From NCBI GenBank assembly GCA_903891415.1, contig CAITEH010000018.1:1-58448 (forward strand): a stretch of 58,448 nucleotides of DNA, read 5' to 3'. Source of the DNA: Candidatus Firestoneibacteriota bacterium. GTDB taxonomy: Bacteria; Oederibacteriota; D2-FULL-39-29. Positions 15,341-24,933 of this stretch are shown here, piece after piece. The stretch's first letter is position 1. Every line of letters starts with the position of its first letter. Below the pieces are notes generated by a model. It did no database searches, was not told the DNA's origin, and saw nothing but the letters and a program-made list of their open reading frames with translations. Position numbers and translations under genes: made by a program.

Positions 15341-17718
15341 ATGAATCAGAAACCAGAGCGGAACTTATAGACCCCAAACTCAAAACGAGCGGATGGGGTG
15401 AGGTTGATGGTTCCAAGGTCTTGCGGGAATATCATATTACCGCGGGGAAGATTCAGACCGGCGCCGTGCGGGCTAAACCGTTAATTGCTGATTATATTCT
15501 TGTTTACAAGGGGCGAAAGTTGGCGGTGATTGAGGCGAAGAGCGACCTTTGTGGGGTTACTGAAGGGCTCGGTCAGGCAAAGATTTATGCGGAAAAACTT
15601 CATCTTGATACGGCGTTCTCTTCAAACGGCAAAGAAATCTATCAGGTAAATATGGATACAGGGAAAGAAGGCAAGGTTTCTGCTTTTCCTACACCTGATG
15701 AGCTCTGGAATAAAACTTTTGCCAAGCAAAATGATTGGCGCGATAAATTTGCCGCAATTCCTTTTGAGGACTTTGGCAGGACAAAAGAAACAAGATTCTA
15801 TCAGGAAATAGCGATTAACAATACTATGAAGGCGATTGCGGATAAAAAACAGCGGATTTTGCTGACACTGGCAACGGGTACCGGTAAAACTTTTATAGCT
15901 TTCCAGATTGCCTGGAAGCTCTATCAAACCAGATGGAATCTCCGTCGAGATGGTTTACTTAGGCCGCGTATTCTGTTCTTAGCTGATAGAAATATCCTTG
16001 CTGACCAAGCGTATAATGCTTTCTCCGCATTTCCCGAGGATGCGCTTGTCCGTATTAAACCGGATGAAATAAAGAAAAAAGGTTCTGTACCGACCAATGG
16101 CAGCGTTTTCTTTACAATCTTTCAAACTTTTATGAGCGGACCTGAAGGCAAACCGTATTTTGGAGATTATCCCAAGGATTATTTTGATTTTATTGTGATT
16201 GATGAATGTCATCGCGGCGGCGCAAATGACGAAAGCAACTGGCGTGACATTATGAACTACTTCTCGCCGGCAGTTCAGCTTGGGCTTACGGCAACTCCGA
16301 AGCGGAAAGATAACGCTGACACCTATCGTTATTTTGGAGAACCGGTATATATTTATTCCCTCAAAGAAGGGATTAATGACGGTTTCCTTACGCCGTTTAA
16401 GGTAAAACGGATTAAAACCACTATTGATGACTATATGTATACACCTGACGACGAAGTACAGGAAGGGGCAGTTGAGGAAGGAAGACTTTATAAGGAATCT
16501 GACTTTAATAAGATTATAGAGATAAAAGAGCGGGAAAAAAAGCGCGTAGAGATATTTATGGAGTCCATTAATCAGAAAGAAAAAGGCCTGGTGTTTTGCG
16601 CAAACCAGGCGCATGCCGCAACAGTAAGGGACTTGATTAACCAGATTAAAAAAGGCACTGATTCAAACTACTGTTGCAGGGTCACGGCAAATGACGGCGA
16701 AATAGGAGAACAGCATTTACGGGAATTTCAGGACAATGAAAAGACAGTACCGACTATCCTGACCACTTCACAGAAGCTTTCGACCGGGGTTGATGCCAGA
16801 AATATCAGGAATATAATACTGATGCGCCCGATCAACAATATGATTGAGTTTAAGCAGATCATAGGCCGCGGCACAAGGTTATTTGACAGGAAAGAGTATT
16901 TTACAATCTATGACTTTGTGGATGCCTCTGCGCATTTTTCCGACCCTGAGTGGGATGGCGAACCGCTTCCATCTGAAGTCTGTACCATATGCGGGCAAAG
17001 CCCCTGTGTTTGTCCGAAAAATCCTCCAAAGGTTTGTCCTATTTGCGGGAAGAAACCGTGCGAATGTGAAGCAGTTCCGCCTGAGGTTTGTCCTGATTGC
17101 GGGAAAATGCCTTGTGAATGCCGTAAGAAAGTTATAGTCAAACTTGCAGATGGGAAAGAAAGACAGATACAATACATGGTCCAGACTTCATTCTGGAGTG
17201 CAGACGGCAAACCAATTTCCGCGGAAGCCTTTATAAAAGAATTATTTGGCAAACTGCCCGGCTTCTTTAAGGGTGAAGAAGAATTGCGTAAAATCTGGTC
17301 GGACCCTATCACAAGAAAAGCTCTTTTGGGAAAACTTGAACAGGCCGGGTATGGAAAAGATGTTCTAACTTCTCTGCAAGCACTAATGGAAGCCGAAAAG
17401 AGCGATCTCTTTGATGTATTGGAATATGTTGCCTATGCAATCAAGCCGCTAACCAGAGAGGACCGCGTAGAACATGCGTCAACAAAGATATTTAAGGGGT
17501 TAAGTTACGAGCAGAAGTCATTTATCAGCTTTGTCCTTGAAAAATACATAGAAACCGGAGTAGAAGAGCTCGATCAGGAAAAGCTCCCGGATTTACTAAC
17601 CCTAAAATACCAAGCCATCACCGATGCCACCGCCGTTCTTGGCGGAGTGGAAAAAATAAGACAAACTTTTATATCTTTCCAGAAATATTTATACGAGAAG
17701 GGAATAGAAGGGGTCTAA
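15337..17718 (+). CDS. hsdR: Type I restriction endonuclease and translocase subunit HsdR
   Basis: 793 residues. The N-terminal nuclease domain has the D...ExK pattern (LIADYILVYKGRKLAVIEAK, about 50-68). The SF2 motor follows: Walker A ATGTGKT (about 180), DECH box (about 289), LGLTATPKR, and motif VI GRGTRLF (about 512). It pumps DNA and cuts at unmodified sites in complex with HsdM and HsdS. An unusual Cys-rich block at about 547-598 contains three repeats of C-x2-CG-x2-PC-x-C, probably binding metal, followed by an EcoEI-type C-terminal region. ATG overlaps the preceding stop. The gene ends the operon. Confidence 0.93.
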   Translation: MNESETRAELIDPKLKTSGWGEVDGSKVLREYHITAGKIQTGAVRAKPLIADYILVYKGRKLAVIEAKSDLCGVTEGLGQAKIYAEKLHLDTAFSSNGKEIYQVNMDTGKEGKVSAFPTPDELWNKTFAKQNDWRDKFAAIPFEDFGRTKETRFYQEIAINNTMKAIADKKQRILLTLATGTGKTFIAFQIAWKLYQTRWNLRRDGLLRPRILFLADRNILADQAYNAFSAFPEDALVRIKPDEIKKKGSVPTNGSVFFTIFQTFMSGPEGKPYFGDYPKDYFDFIVIDECHRGGANDESNWRDIMNYFSPAVQLGLTATPKRKDNADTYRYFGEPVYIYSLKEGINDGFLTPFKVKRIKTTIDDYMYTPDDEVQEGAVEEGRLYKESDFNKIIEIKEREKKRVEIFMESINQKEKGLVFCANQAHAATVRDLINQIKKGTDSNYCCRVTANDGEIGEQHLREFQDNEKTVPTILTTSQKLSTGVDARNIRNIILMRPINNMIEFKQIIGRGTRLFDRKEYFTIYDFVDASAHFSDPEWDGEPLPSEVCTICGQSPCVCPKNPPKVCPICGKKPCECEAVPPEVCPDCGKMPCECRKKVIVKLADGKERQIQYMVQTSFWSADGKPISAEAFIKELFGKLPGFFKGEEELRKIWSDPITRKALLGKLEQAGYGKDVLTSLQALMEAEKSDLFDVLEYVAYAIKPLTREDRVEHASTKIFKGLSYEQKSFISFVLEKYIETGVEELDQEKLPDLLTLKYQAITDATAVLGGVEKIRQTFISFQKYLYEKGIEGV

Positions 17719-17882
17719 TAATATGATGAACACAATAAATTTAAAAGGAGAATTCATCGTATTTATGGTTTGGTGAAAGTTAGTTGAAGCAATTGAATAT
17801 TTGAACAAGTAGTAACTATAACAGCAAGCAAGCACACCTATATTTGCCGGGATATTCACTTCAAAAAAACTCTAAAAATCTA

Positions 17883-17911
17883 TTGTTATTATTGCAAAGT
17901 GGAGTTAAAAT
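17883..17911 (+). promoter_or_regulatory. Promoter of the lemA operon
   Basis: TTGTTA (17883-17888), a 17-base spacer and TAAAAT (17906-17911) lie about 30 bases before the lemA start. The rest of the gap 17719-17938 is AT-rich with no gene. Confidence 0.5.
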
Positions 17912-17938
17912 ATATAGGGTAAGGGTTGGAGGAGTTTT

Positions 17939-18484
17939 ATGAAGATCTTAATATGCAGCGCGGCTGTGCTTTTGGTCATTTTTATCGTGCTTTATAACCG
18001 CCTTATTTCTCTCAGGAATATGATAAAAGAAGCGGCGGGCGGTGTGGATGTGCAGCTTAAGAGGCGCTATGACCTGGTCCCGAATCTTATTGCCGTTGTC
18101 AAAGGTTATGCGGGCCATGAAAAAAAGTTGTTTGAGAAAGTGGCTGAAACCAGGGCCGGCTGCCTGCAAACACGGGACCTGTCCCGCAAGGCAGAGCTGG
18201 AAAACCGGCTGGCTTTAGGCATTGACCGGCTTATAGCGGTGGCGGAAAATTACCCGGAGCTTAAAGCCGGGGAAAACTTCCTGAAGCTGCAAAAAGACCT
18301 TTTTGAGGTGGAAGACAATATTCAATATGCCAGAAGATATTACAACGCGGTGGTGAGGGATTTTAATAATACCGCGGAAACTTTTCCCGGCCTGCTGGCA
18401 GCAAAAATTTTTAATTTTAAGCGTGAAGAATTTTTTGAATTAAAAGAAGCCGTGGAAAGGGAAGCTGTAGCGGCAAAATTCTAA
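17939..18484 (+). CDS. lemA: LemA family protein
   Basis: 181 residues. One N-terminal membrane helix ([17 protein letters not shown]) is followed by a helical bundle with the LemA hallmarks [20 protein letters not shown] and [14 protein letters not shown]. The typical length of about 180-190 residues is kept. The molecular role of LemA proteins is unclear. The pairing with a DUF2207 protein downstream is recurrent in bacteria and suggests an envelope function. A GGAGGAG ribosome site precedes ATG. Confidence 0.92.
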   Translation: MKILICSAAVLLVIFIVLYNRLISLRNMIKEAAGGVDVQLKRRYDLVPNLIAVVKGYAGHEKKLFEKVAETRAGCLQTRDLSRKAELENRLALGIDRLIAVAENYPELKAGENFLKLQKDLFEVEDNIQYARRYYNAVVRDFNNTAETFPGLLAAKIFNFKREEFFELKEAVEREAVAAKF

Positions 18485-18497
18485 CGGAGTAAAACCT

Positions 18498-20426
18498 GTG
18501 CTGCTGAAAAAAATCCGGAACCTGCCTGCCTTGCTAGTCCTTCTCGGAATGCTTGTTTTTCCTTTAACCGCGGAAGAGACTATCCTTTCTTTTAACAGCG
18601 ATGTTATCGTAGGGAAAGACGCGTCTTTACTGGTCACGGAGACCATAGTCGTGAACGCGGAAGGCGCGCAGATCAGGCACGGAATCTTCAGGGATTTCCC
18701 CACAAGATATAAGACCGCGGAAGGCCTGAATTACCGGGTAAGTTTTGAAATTGTCCGGGTCGAGCGGGACGGGGGTGAGGAAAAATGGTCTACAGGCCTG
18801 CTGGGCAACGGGGTCAGGATCTATATCGGCGACAAACATTATTATGTACCCGCGGGCCGGCATACTTACGGGCTGACCTACCGCACCAAAGGGCAGATCG
18901 GTTTTTTTAAGGATCATGACGAATTATACTGGAATGTAACAGGCAACGGCTGGACCTTCCCTATAGAAAGCGCTTCCTGCAAGGTCCGCCTGCCCGAAGG
19001 CGCGCGGCAGAATGCCATAAAGACCGGGGGTTTTACAGGGCCTTTTGGCTCGAAAGCCAAAAATTTCAGTTGTTCTTTTCCGTCCGAGAATATTCCAATA
19101 TTTTTTACTACAACCCGGCCTTTAAAGAAAAATGAGGGCCTGACCATTCTGGTCGGATTTAATAAGGGTGTACTGGCCGAACCGACGGAGGCCGAAAGGT
19201 TTTTAGGCAGGCTTAAAGATAATATGGACTTGATCTTAATGCTGGCCGGCCTCATAATTATCCTTGCTTATTATTTCTTCTTCTGGTTCCGTTACGGCCG
19301 GGACCCGAAAAAAGGGGTTATTGTTCCAAGGTTCGAGCCGCCAAAAGGTGTTTCCGCGGCGGGCATGAGATATATGGTAAGGATGGGCTTTGATAACGAA
19401 ACTTTCGCGGCTGCGCTGGTAAGCATGGCGGTAAAAGGTTATCTCACCATATCCAAAGAAGGTGAATATTATCAGGTAAAAGGAAAGAATGAAGATATTT
19501 CTTTGCTGTCTTCAGATGAAAAATTTCTGGCAAAAGACATTCCTGATCTAAAATACTGGTTTGTTTTTGATAACAAAAAAGCTGCAACTATAAAAACAAT
19601 GATCGCGGATTTTAAGGCGGAACTTGCCAGGGAATACGAGAACAGATATTTTATTACCAATTATAAATACACGGTGCCCGGAATTATTATTTCCCTCGTC
19701 TGTGTCCTTACCGCCGGCATCTCCAGCGCGCTCTCTGAAGGCAGTATTCAGATGCTTGCTTTCATGTTTGTCTGGCTGAGCCTGTGGACCCTCGGGGTCA
19801 TCGCGCTCGGGGCGGCAGTTTTCTCCGCGTGGAAAAAAGCTGTTTCCGGAGGCCTTACCGGGTTGGGCGGGGCGGTCTTTATCACTCTTTTCTCCGTGCC
19901 TTTCTTTGCCGGCGAAGTTTTTGGCTGCTTCATGCTGGTAAAAGCGACTTCAGTATTTTTTCTGGTATTTTTCCTTCTGGCTCTGGCCCTGAATGCCTTA
20001 TTTTATTATCTCTTAAAAGCCCCGACTTTATTGGGAAGGAAGGCCCTGGACGAGATAGAGGGTTTTAAGCGGTTCCTTTCCGTATCCGAAAAGGAGTCTC
20101 TTGATTATGCCGTTAAGATAAACCAGGCCTTGTATGAAAAGTTCCTGCCTTACGCGATGGCCCTGGGTGTTGAAAAAAAGTGGTCGGAGAAATTCGCGGA
20201 GACCCTGGCCGCGGCCGGTGAAGAGAAAGCGGTTTACAGGCCGGGCTGGTATACGGGCGCGGCGCTTGGCGCGGGTTTCTACGCCGGAAGTTTTGCTTCG
20301 GATTTTTCAGGTTCCTTCAATTCCGCGGTCTCGGCCGCTTCAACCCCTCCGGGTTCAAGCAGCGGCTTTAGCGGGGGCGGGGGTTCCGGCGGAGGCGGCG
20401 GGGGCGGAGGCGGGGGAGGGTGGTAG
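18498..20426 (+). CDS. DUF2207 membrane protein with a glycine-rich tail
   Basis: 642 residues, starting with GTG 13 bases after lemA. A signal peptide (about 1-24) precedes an extracytoplasmic beta-rich domain (25-235; [10 protein letters not shown] and [20 protein letters not shown] are typical of DUF2207). One membrane helix follows (about 244-262), then a cytoplasmic region, three or four hydrophobic segments (about 390-500), and a C-terminus ending in a run of about 16 glycines and serines closed by Trp. Such poly-Gly tails are common in this family. Function unknown; cooperation with LemA is inferred from pairing. Confidence 0.88.
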   Translation: MLLKKIRNLPALLVLLGMLVFPLTAEETILSFNSDVIVGKDASLLVTETIVVNAEGAQIRHGIFRDFPTRYKTAEGLNYRVSFEIVRVERDGGEEKWSTGLLGNGVRIYIGDKHYYVPAGRHTYGLTYRTKGQIGFFKDHDELYWNVTGNGWTFPIESASCKVRLPEGARQNAIKTGGFTGPFGSKAKNFSCSFPSENIPIFFTTTRPLKKNEGLTILVGFNKGVLAEPTEAERFLGRLKDNMDLILMLAGLIIILAYYFFFWFRYGRDPKKGVIVPRFEPPKGVSAAGMRYMVRMGFDNETFAAALVSMAVKGYLTISKEGEYYQVKGKNEDISLLSSDEKFLAKDIPDLKYWFVFDNKKAATIKTMIADFKAELAREYENRYFITNYKYTVPGIIISLVCVLTAGISSALSEGSIQMLAFMFVWLSLWTLGVIALGAAVFSAWKKAVSGGLTGLGGAVFITLFSVPFFAGEVFGCFMLVKATSVFFLVFFLLALALNALFYYLLKAPTLLGRKALDEIEGFKRFLSVSEKESLDYAVKINQALYEKFLPYAMALGVEKKWSEKFAETLAAAGEEKAVYRPGWYTGAALGAGFYAGSFASDFSGSFNSAVSAASTPPGSSSGFSGGGGSGGGGGGGGGGGW

Positions 20427-20444
20427 CCGGCGGCCGGGCGCCAT

Positions 20445-20479
20445 GTCCATAAAGTCCAAAAGTCTATAAGGTCTATAAA
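20445..20479 (-). repeat. Degenerate 9-base tandem repeat, four units
   Basis: GTCCATAAA, GTCCAAAA, GTCTATAAG and GTCTATAAA. Read on the minus strand this is the RGACYTTAY unit found at 27119, 33308 and 45062. It lies between the DUF2207 gene and the nuo promoter. Confidence 0.7.
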
Positions 20480-20531
20480 GGAAAAGATTTTCACGGTAAA
20501 ACGCTTTAAGATACGTATTTTCCTTCCCAGT

Positions 20532-20559
20532 TTGTCCTTGATAAAAATACCGTTAAAAT
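20532..20559 (+). promoter_or_regulatory. Likely promoter of nuoJKLMN
   Basis: TTGTCC (20532-20537), 16-base spacer, TAAAAT (20554-20559), about 80 bases before nuoJ. It is a moderate sigma-70-type match. Confidence 0.4.
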
Positions 20560-20641
20560 GGTAAGATTAAATGCCTTGTGAATTACCTTCCGGGTAGTTC
20601 ATAAGTTATTATCTATAAGGTATTTTCCTGCATTTGCAAGG

Positions 20642-21184
20642 ATGAAAAAGGCGGTTCTAATGATTTTTTCGTTTATTAATGGACAACTCATTACCTACGG
20701 CTTCTTTTTATTGTTCGCGGTAGCTGCAATAGCTTCCGCCCTGCTTGTGGTAACCGTTAAAAGCGTTATGCACGGAGCGCTTTTTCTGGCGGCCTTCCTG
20801 CTGTCCGTCGCCGCAATGTTCTTCATTTTTGACGCCGATTTTCTCGGAATTGTCCAGATACTTTTATACATAGGCGGCGTTATCGTCCTTATCCTCTTTG
20901 CGGTAATGCTGACTTCGAGGGTTTCCAGCCGGCTTATCCAGCAGACAAATGAACAGAAATTCCCTGCCCTGCTTGTCTGCAGCTTTCTTTTTTGCCTGCT
21001 GGCCTACGTGCTCCTTACTTCGGGGCTTAAAGGTTTTGAAAGGCCGCTGGCCGAGGGCGGAATTACAAAAGATATCGGCCGGCTCTTAATGACCATCTAT
21101 GTCCTTCCGTTTGAAGTGGCCTCCCTGGTACTTCTGGGCGCGCTTATCGGAGCCATGGTCCTGGTGGGCAAGAAAGATGAATGA
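20642..21184 (+). CDS. nuoJ: NADH-quinone oxidoreductase subunit J
   Basis: 180 residues with five membrane helices. It is a membrane-arm subunit of complex I or a related proton or sodium pump. The conserved helix-3 region with a pi-bulge (GIVQILLYIGGVIVLILFAVMLT, quoted in part: VQILLYIGGVIVLILFA) is clear. It is the first gene of the cluster, and no nuoA-I precedes it. The start is uncertain: ATG at 20642 has a weak CAAGG site, and ATG at 20660 is possible. Confidence 0.92.
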   Translation: MKKAVLMIFSFINGQLITYGFFLLFAVAAIASALLVVTVKSVMHGALFLAAFLLSVAAMFFIFDADFLGIVQILLYIGGVIVLILFAVMLTSRVSSRLIQQTNEQKFPALLVCSFLFCLLAYVLLTSGLKGFERPLAEGGITKDIGRLLMTIYVLPFEVASLVLLGALIGAMVLVGKKDE

Positions 21185-21491
21185 CCTTTTCTTTTACACG
21201 ATAATAATTGTCAGTTTGGTGCTCTTCCTTATAGGTGTTTATGGCGTGCTCACCAGAAGGAACGCGATAGGCATCTTAATGTCCATAGAGATCATGTTCA
21301 ACTCGGCCAATATCAATCTTGTAGCGTTTAACAAATTCCTGGCCCTGGAACAAAATATCGGGATCGTGTTCCCTATTTTCATTATTACCCTGGCGGCGGC
21401 CGAGACCGCGGTCGGCCTGGCGCTTATTCTTTCCATATACCGGAAGATAAAGTCGGTCTATGTCGAAAAGATGGACCTTTTGAAATGGTAA
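21177..21491 (+). CDS. nuoK: NADH-quinone oxidoreductase subunit K
   Basis: 104 residues, the usual size. Three membrane helices with the conserved proton-path glutamates in SIEIMFNSANIN and TLAAAETAVGLALIL. ATG at 21177 overlaps the nuoJ stop by 8 bases; an upstream in-frame start at 21099 would add 26 residues in the nuoJ frame and is not credible. Overlaps nuoL by 7 bases. Confidence 0.94.
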   Translation: MNDLFFYTIIIVSLVLFLIGVYGVLTRRNAIGILMSIEIMFNSANINLVAFNKFLALEQNIGIVFPIFIITLAAAETAVGLALILSIYRKIKSVYVEKMDLLKW

Positions 21492-23422
21492 AAGAAATAC
21501 TGCTCCCTTTACTCATACTTATACCCGTCCTGCCTCTGCTGGCTTTTGTGCTAAATATTTTTTTTGGTAAAAAGCTGGGCGGGAAAGCCGCGTATATCTC
21601 AATAGCCGCAGTTTCCGTTTCGTTTCTGATCTCCGTCTGTTTGTTCGCGGGTATGCTCCTGTCCGGAGAGCAGGCGGTGGAGTTTAAATTCAACTGGCTT
21701 AATTTCGGTTTTCTGGGCATTCAGCTCGGGCTTATGCTGGACGGCCTTACCGCCGTGATGCTGGTAGTGGTAACGACCGTGAGCCTTCTGGTGAAGATCT
21801 ATTCCCTCGGCTACATGCACGGGGATCCGCGGTATTCCAGGTATTACGCCTATCTGTCTTTATTTACCGTCGCCATGCTGGGACTTATACTTGCCAATAA
21901 CTTTTTGCTCCTTTTTATCAGCTGGGAACTGGTGGGGCTGATGTCCTATCTGCTCATTGGTTTCTGGTATGAAAAAAAGAGCGCTTCGGATGCCGGTAAA
22001 AAAGCCTTTATTACCACCAAGGTCGGGGATCTTGGTTTTTTTATAGGGCTGATGCTTTTATTTTCGGCCGGAATGACCTTCAATTTTAAGGACCTGGCGC
22101 TGCTCGCCGGTTCCGGGGCTATTCCTGAAAATACGCTTAACCTGATAGGGATACTTATCTTCTGCGGCGCGGTCGGAAAATCCGCGCAATTTCCTCTGCA
22201 CGTCTGGCTGCCTGACGCGATGGAAGGCCCGACGCCGGTCTCGGCGCTTATTCATGCCGCTACAATGGTTGCCGCGGGGGTCTATCTGGTTGCCCGTACC
22301 TTCTTTATCTACGCGCACGCTCCGCTGGCCCTGGAAGTCGTTGCCTATACCGGTACTTTCACCGCTATCTTCGCGGCCTCAATGGCGCTTGTTGCCAACG
22401 ATATTAAAAGAGTACTGGCTTTCTCTACTATAAGCCAGCTGGGTTATATGATCATGGCGCTCGGGGTCGGGGGTTATACTGCCGGTATGTTCCATCTTAC
22501 GACGCATGCGTTTTTTAAGGCGCTGCTCTTTTTGGGCGCCGGTTCCGTAATTCACGGCGCCGGCACGCAGGATATAAGAGAGATGGGCGGGCTGGGTAAG
22601 AAGATGAAGATCACCATGGGCACTTTTCTCATTGCCTGCCTGGCCATTGCCGGGATCCCTCCGTTCTCGGGTTTTTACTCTAAGGAAGAGGTGCTTTCCG
22701 CCGCCTATAACAGCGGGCATTTGCTTATCTACTGGACAGGCACTCTTACCGCTTTTATGACGGCTTTTTATATGTTCAGATTATTCTTTATGACCTTTAC
22801 CGGGAAAACGCGGACCGACCTGCACCCGCACGAATCGCCGAAAAGCATGACCGTGCCCTTAATGGTACTTGCCCTGCTTTCGGTTGTTTCAGGGTATCTG
22901 CTTGTTCTGGGCCGGGTTTTTGAGAAACTGGTATTCTTTTCAGGCGGGGCCGCGGAGGAAGGCGCGTCCGGCCATTTTGTCATGTATATGTCCTTAACCG
23001 CCGCCTTGCTGGGTATTGCGCTCGCGTTCTTCATGTATTACCTGAAAAAAATATCCCCGGACTATATTACGGAAAAATTCCCCGGCCTTTACCGCCTGCT
23101 TGCCAACAAATATTATATTGACGAGTTCTACGGGGCCGTCATAGTCAAGCCGGTAAAAAAACTTTCCGGCCTGCTTTTCAAGTTTGACCAGAAAGTAATA
23201 GACGGGGCCGTCAACGGTTCCGGTTTCATGACCGTGCTTATCAGCAAGCTGCAGGACCTTTTTGACAAGCTCATAGTGGACGGGGCGGTGAACGGGACGG
23301 GCCGGCTTACCGTCCGGGGCGGGGAGCTCCTTAAACATCTTCAAACAGGCCTTGTGCAGAATTATATATTGATAGCGGCCGCCGGACTGGCTCTGGCGGT
23401 TCTGCTGAAAATAATATTTTAA
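21485..23422 (+). CDS. nuoL: NADH-quinone oxidoreductase subunit L
   Basis: 645 residues, an antiporter-like membrane subunit with about 16 helices. Conserved elements are the Glu in LLLFISWELVGLMSYLLIGF, the Lys in CGAVGKSAQFPLHVWLPDAM, and the His-containing stretch MFHLTTHAFFKALLFLGAG. The C-terminus carries the extended helix that runs along the membrane arm in complex I (from about residue 545). It pumps ions coupled to quinone reduction. Confidence 0.95.
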   Translation: MVKEILLPLLILIPVLPLLAFVLNIFFGKKLGGKAAYISIAAVSVSFLISVCLFAGMLLSGEQAVEFKFNWLNFGFLGIQLGLMLDGLTAVMLVVVTTVSLLVKIYSLGYMHGDPRYSRYYAYLSLFTVAMLGLILANNFLLLFISWELVGLMSYLLIGFWYEKKSASDAGKKAFITTKVGDLGFFIGLMLLFSAGMTFNFKDLALLAGSGAIPENTLNLIGILIFCGAVGKSAQFPLHVWLPDAMEGPTPVSALIHAATMVAAGVYLVARTFFIYAHAPLALEVVAYTGTFTAIFAASMALVANDIKRVLAFSTISQLGYMIMALGVGGYTAGMFHLTTHAFFKALLFLGAGSVIHGAGTQDIREMGGLGKKMKITMGTFLIACLAIAGIPPFSGFYSKEEVLSAAYNSGHLLIYWTGTLTAFMTAFYMFRLFFMTFTGKTRTDLHPHESPKSMTVPLMVLALLSVVSGYLLVLGRVFEKLVFFSGGAAEEGASGHFVMYMSLTAALLGIALAFFMYYLKKISPDYITEKFPGLYRLLANKYYIDEFYGAVIVKPVKKLSGLLFKFDQKVIDGAVNGSGFMTVLISKLQDLFDKLIVDGAVNGTGRLTVRGGELLKHLQTGLVQNYILIAAAGLALAVLLKIIF

Positions 23423-23454
23423 CAAGTAATTAGCGGTGTTCATCCGGAGGATGC

Positions 23455-24933
23455 ATGATCTTAACCATAATTACATTTTTGCCGCTCCTGGGGGCGCTGA
23501 TAATCCTTTGCCTCCCCAAGGAAAAGGAAGGCCTGATAAGATGGTTCTCGGCTGCGGTCACCTTCGCCACCATGGTGCTGGGTTTCTGGGTCTTCTTTTC
23601 TTTCGAACGCGGCAGCGCGGAACTCCAGTTCGTTGAAAAATGTTCCTGGATACCCGCTTTTAACATAAAATATTTTCTGGGCCTGGACGGGCTGTCGGTC
23701 GCCATGCTGGTGCTCACACCCCTGCTGTCCTTTCTCGCGACGGTCTACTCTTTTAATATCAAACTGCGCGTAAAGGAATATTTTTTCTTTTTCCTCCTGC
23801 TTGAGACCGGTATGCTCGGGGTCTTTGTGGCGCTGGACTTTTTCCTTTTCTATATTTTCTGGGAGATCACTCTGGTCCCGATGTATTTTCTTATCGGTAT
23901 CTGGGGCGGGGCGAGAAAAGAATACGCGGCTATCAAGTTCTTTCTCTACACGCTCCTGGGCTCCGTCATCATGCTGCTGGGTATTCTGGCGCTTTATCTT
24001 TACAGCAGCCCGCATACCTTTGACATAATAGAACTTTCCAAAGCCCAGCCTTTTACACGCACTTTCCAGTATATTGTTTATGCCGCGCTTTTTATCGGCT
24101 TTGCCATCAAAGTACCGGTCTGGCCGTTCCATACCTGGCTGCCGGACGCGCATGTTGAAGCCCCGACCGCTGTCTCGGTCATACTTGCCGGCGTGCTGTT
24201 GAAAATGGGGACTTATGGAATGCTCCGGATAAGTTACACGATACTTCCGGAAGCCACGAAATACTTTGCCATCCCGCTCTTAATACTGGCTTTGATAAAT
24301 ATTGTTTACGGGGCGTTCGTGGCCATGGCGCAGAAGGACCTGAAAAAAATGATAGCATACTCCTCGGTCAATCACATGGGGTATTGTTTGCTCGGAATGG
24401 CGGCCCTTACTCCCATCGGGCTTAACGGCGCGATCTTCCAGATGGTCACCCACGGTGTTGTTACCGGGGCGCTCTTCTTTCTGGTAGGAGTAATTTATGA
24501 CCGGGCGCACACCAGGGAGATCGAGGGTTTTGGCGGCCTGATGACAAAGCTTCCCGGTTATTCCGGAATTATGCTCGTGGCCTGCCTGGCTTCGCTCGGG
24601 CTTCCGGGCCTGGCCGGCTTTGCGTCAGAATTCATGTGTTTCCTGGGCGCCTTTACCTCCACGGTAGCCCCCGGCGTGTATAAAATAATAACGGGCCTGG
24701 CGGTCGCCGGTATCGTCATCACCGCGGCTTATTTCCTCATAATGATACAAAAAGTTTTCCTGGGGCCCCTGAATGAAAAATGGAAAGAGCTCCCGGATAT
24801 TAATGCCCGGGAACTTGTCGCGATAGTACCTTTGACCGTGCTTATGGTACTGCTCGGAGTACTGCCCTATATCGCGGCCGGGCTCTCTACGGCAAGCGTT
24901 ACGGCTCTTTTGACCGCGCTGGGAGTAAAATAA
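23455..24933 (+). CDS. nuoM: NADH-quinone oxidoreductase subunit M
   Basis: 492 residues with about 14 helices. The antiporter-like signature includes FYIFWEITLVPMYFLIGIWG, FAIKVPVWPFHTWLPDAHVE and QKDLKKMIAYSSVNHMG. It starts 32 bases after nuoL with a CCGGAGG ribosome site and overlaps nuoN by one base. Forms the second proton channel of the membrane arm. Confidence 0.95.
   Translation: MILTIITFLPLLGALIILCLPKEKEGLIRWFSAAVTFATMVLGFWVFFSFERGSAELQFVEKCSWIPAFNIKYFLGLDGLSVAMLVLTPLLSFLATVYSFNIKLRVKEYFFFFLLLETGMLGVFVALDFFLFYIFWEITLVPMYFLIGIWGGARKEYAAIKFFLYTLLGSVIMLLGILALYLYSSPHTFDIIELSKAQPFTRTFQYIVYAALFIGFAIKVPVWPFHTWLPDAHVEAPTAVSVILAGVLLKMGTYGMLRISYTILPEATKYFAIPLLILALINIVYGAFVAMAQKDLKKMIAYSSVNHMGYCLLGMAALTPIGLNGAIFQMVTHGVVTGALFFLVGVIYDRAHTREIEGFGGLMTKLPGYSGIMLVACLASLGLPGLAGFASEFMCFLGAFTSTVAPGVYKIITGLAVAGIVITAAYFLIMIQKVFLGPLNEKWKELPDINARELVAIVPLTVLMVLLGVLPYIAAGLSTASVTALLTALGVK

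Noticed and set aside
15979-16614. 211-codon minus-strand ORF inside hsdR
   Set aside because: Antisense to the helicase motifs; no support.
20380-20426. Possible assembly artefact in the poly-Gly run
   Set aside because: Glycine-rich tails are typical of DUF2207 proteins and the frame ends normally in Trp and stop.
21099-21176. Upstream extension of nuoK
   Set aside because: Would be coded in the shadow of nuoJ and gives a Trp-rich peptide unlike NuoK; the ATG at 21177 yields the normal 104 residues.
23461-24153. 230-codon minus-strand ORF inside nuoM
   Set aside because: Antisense to a strongly conserved membrane subunit, with charged low-complexity sequence.
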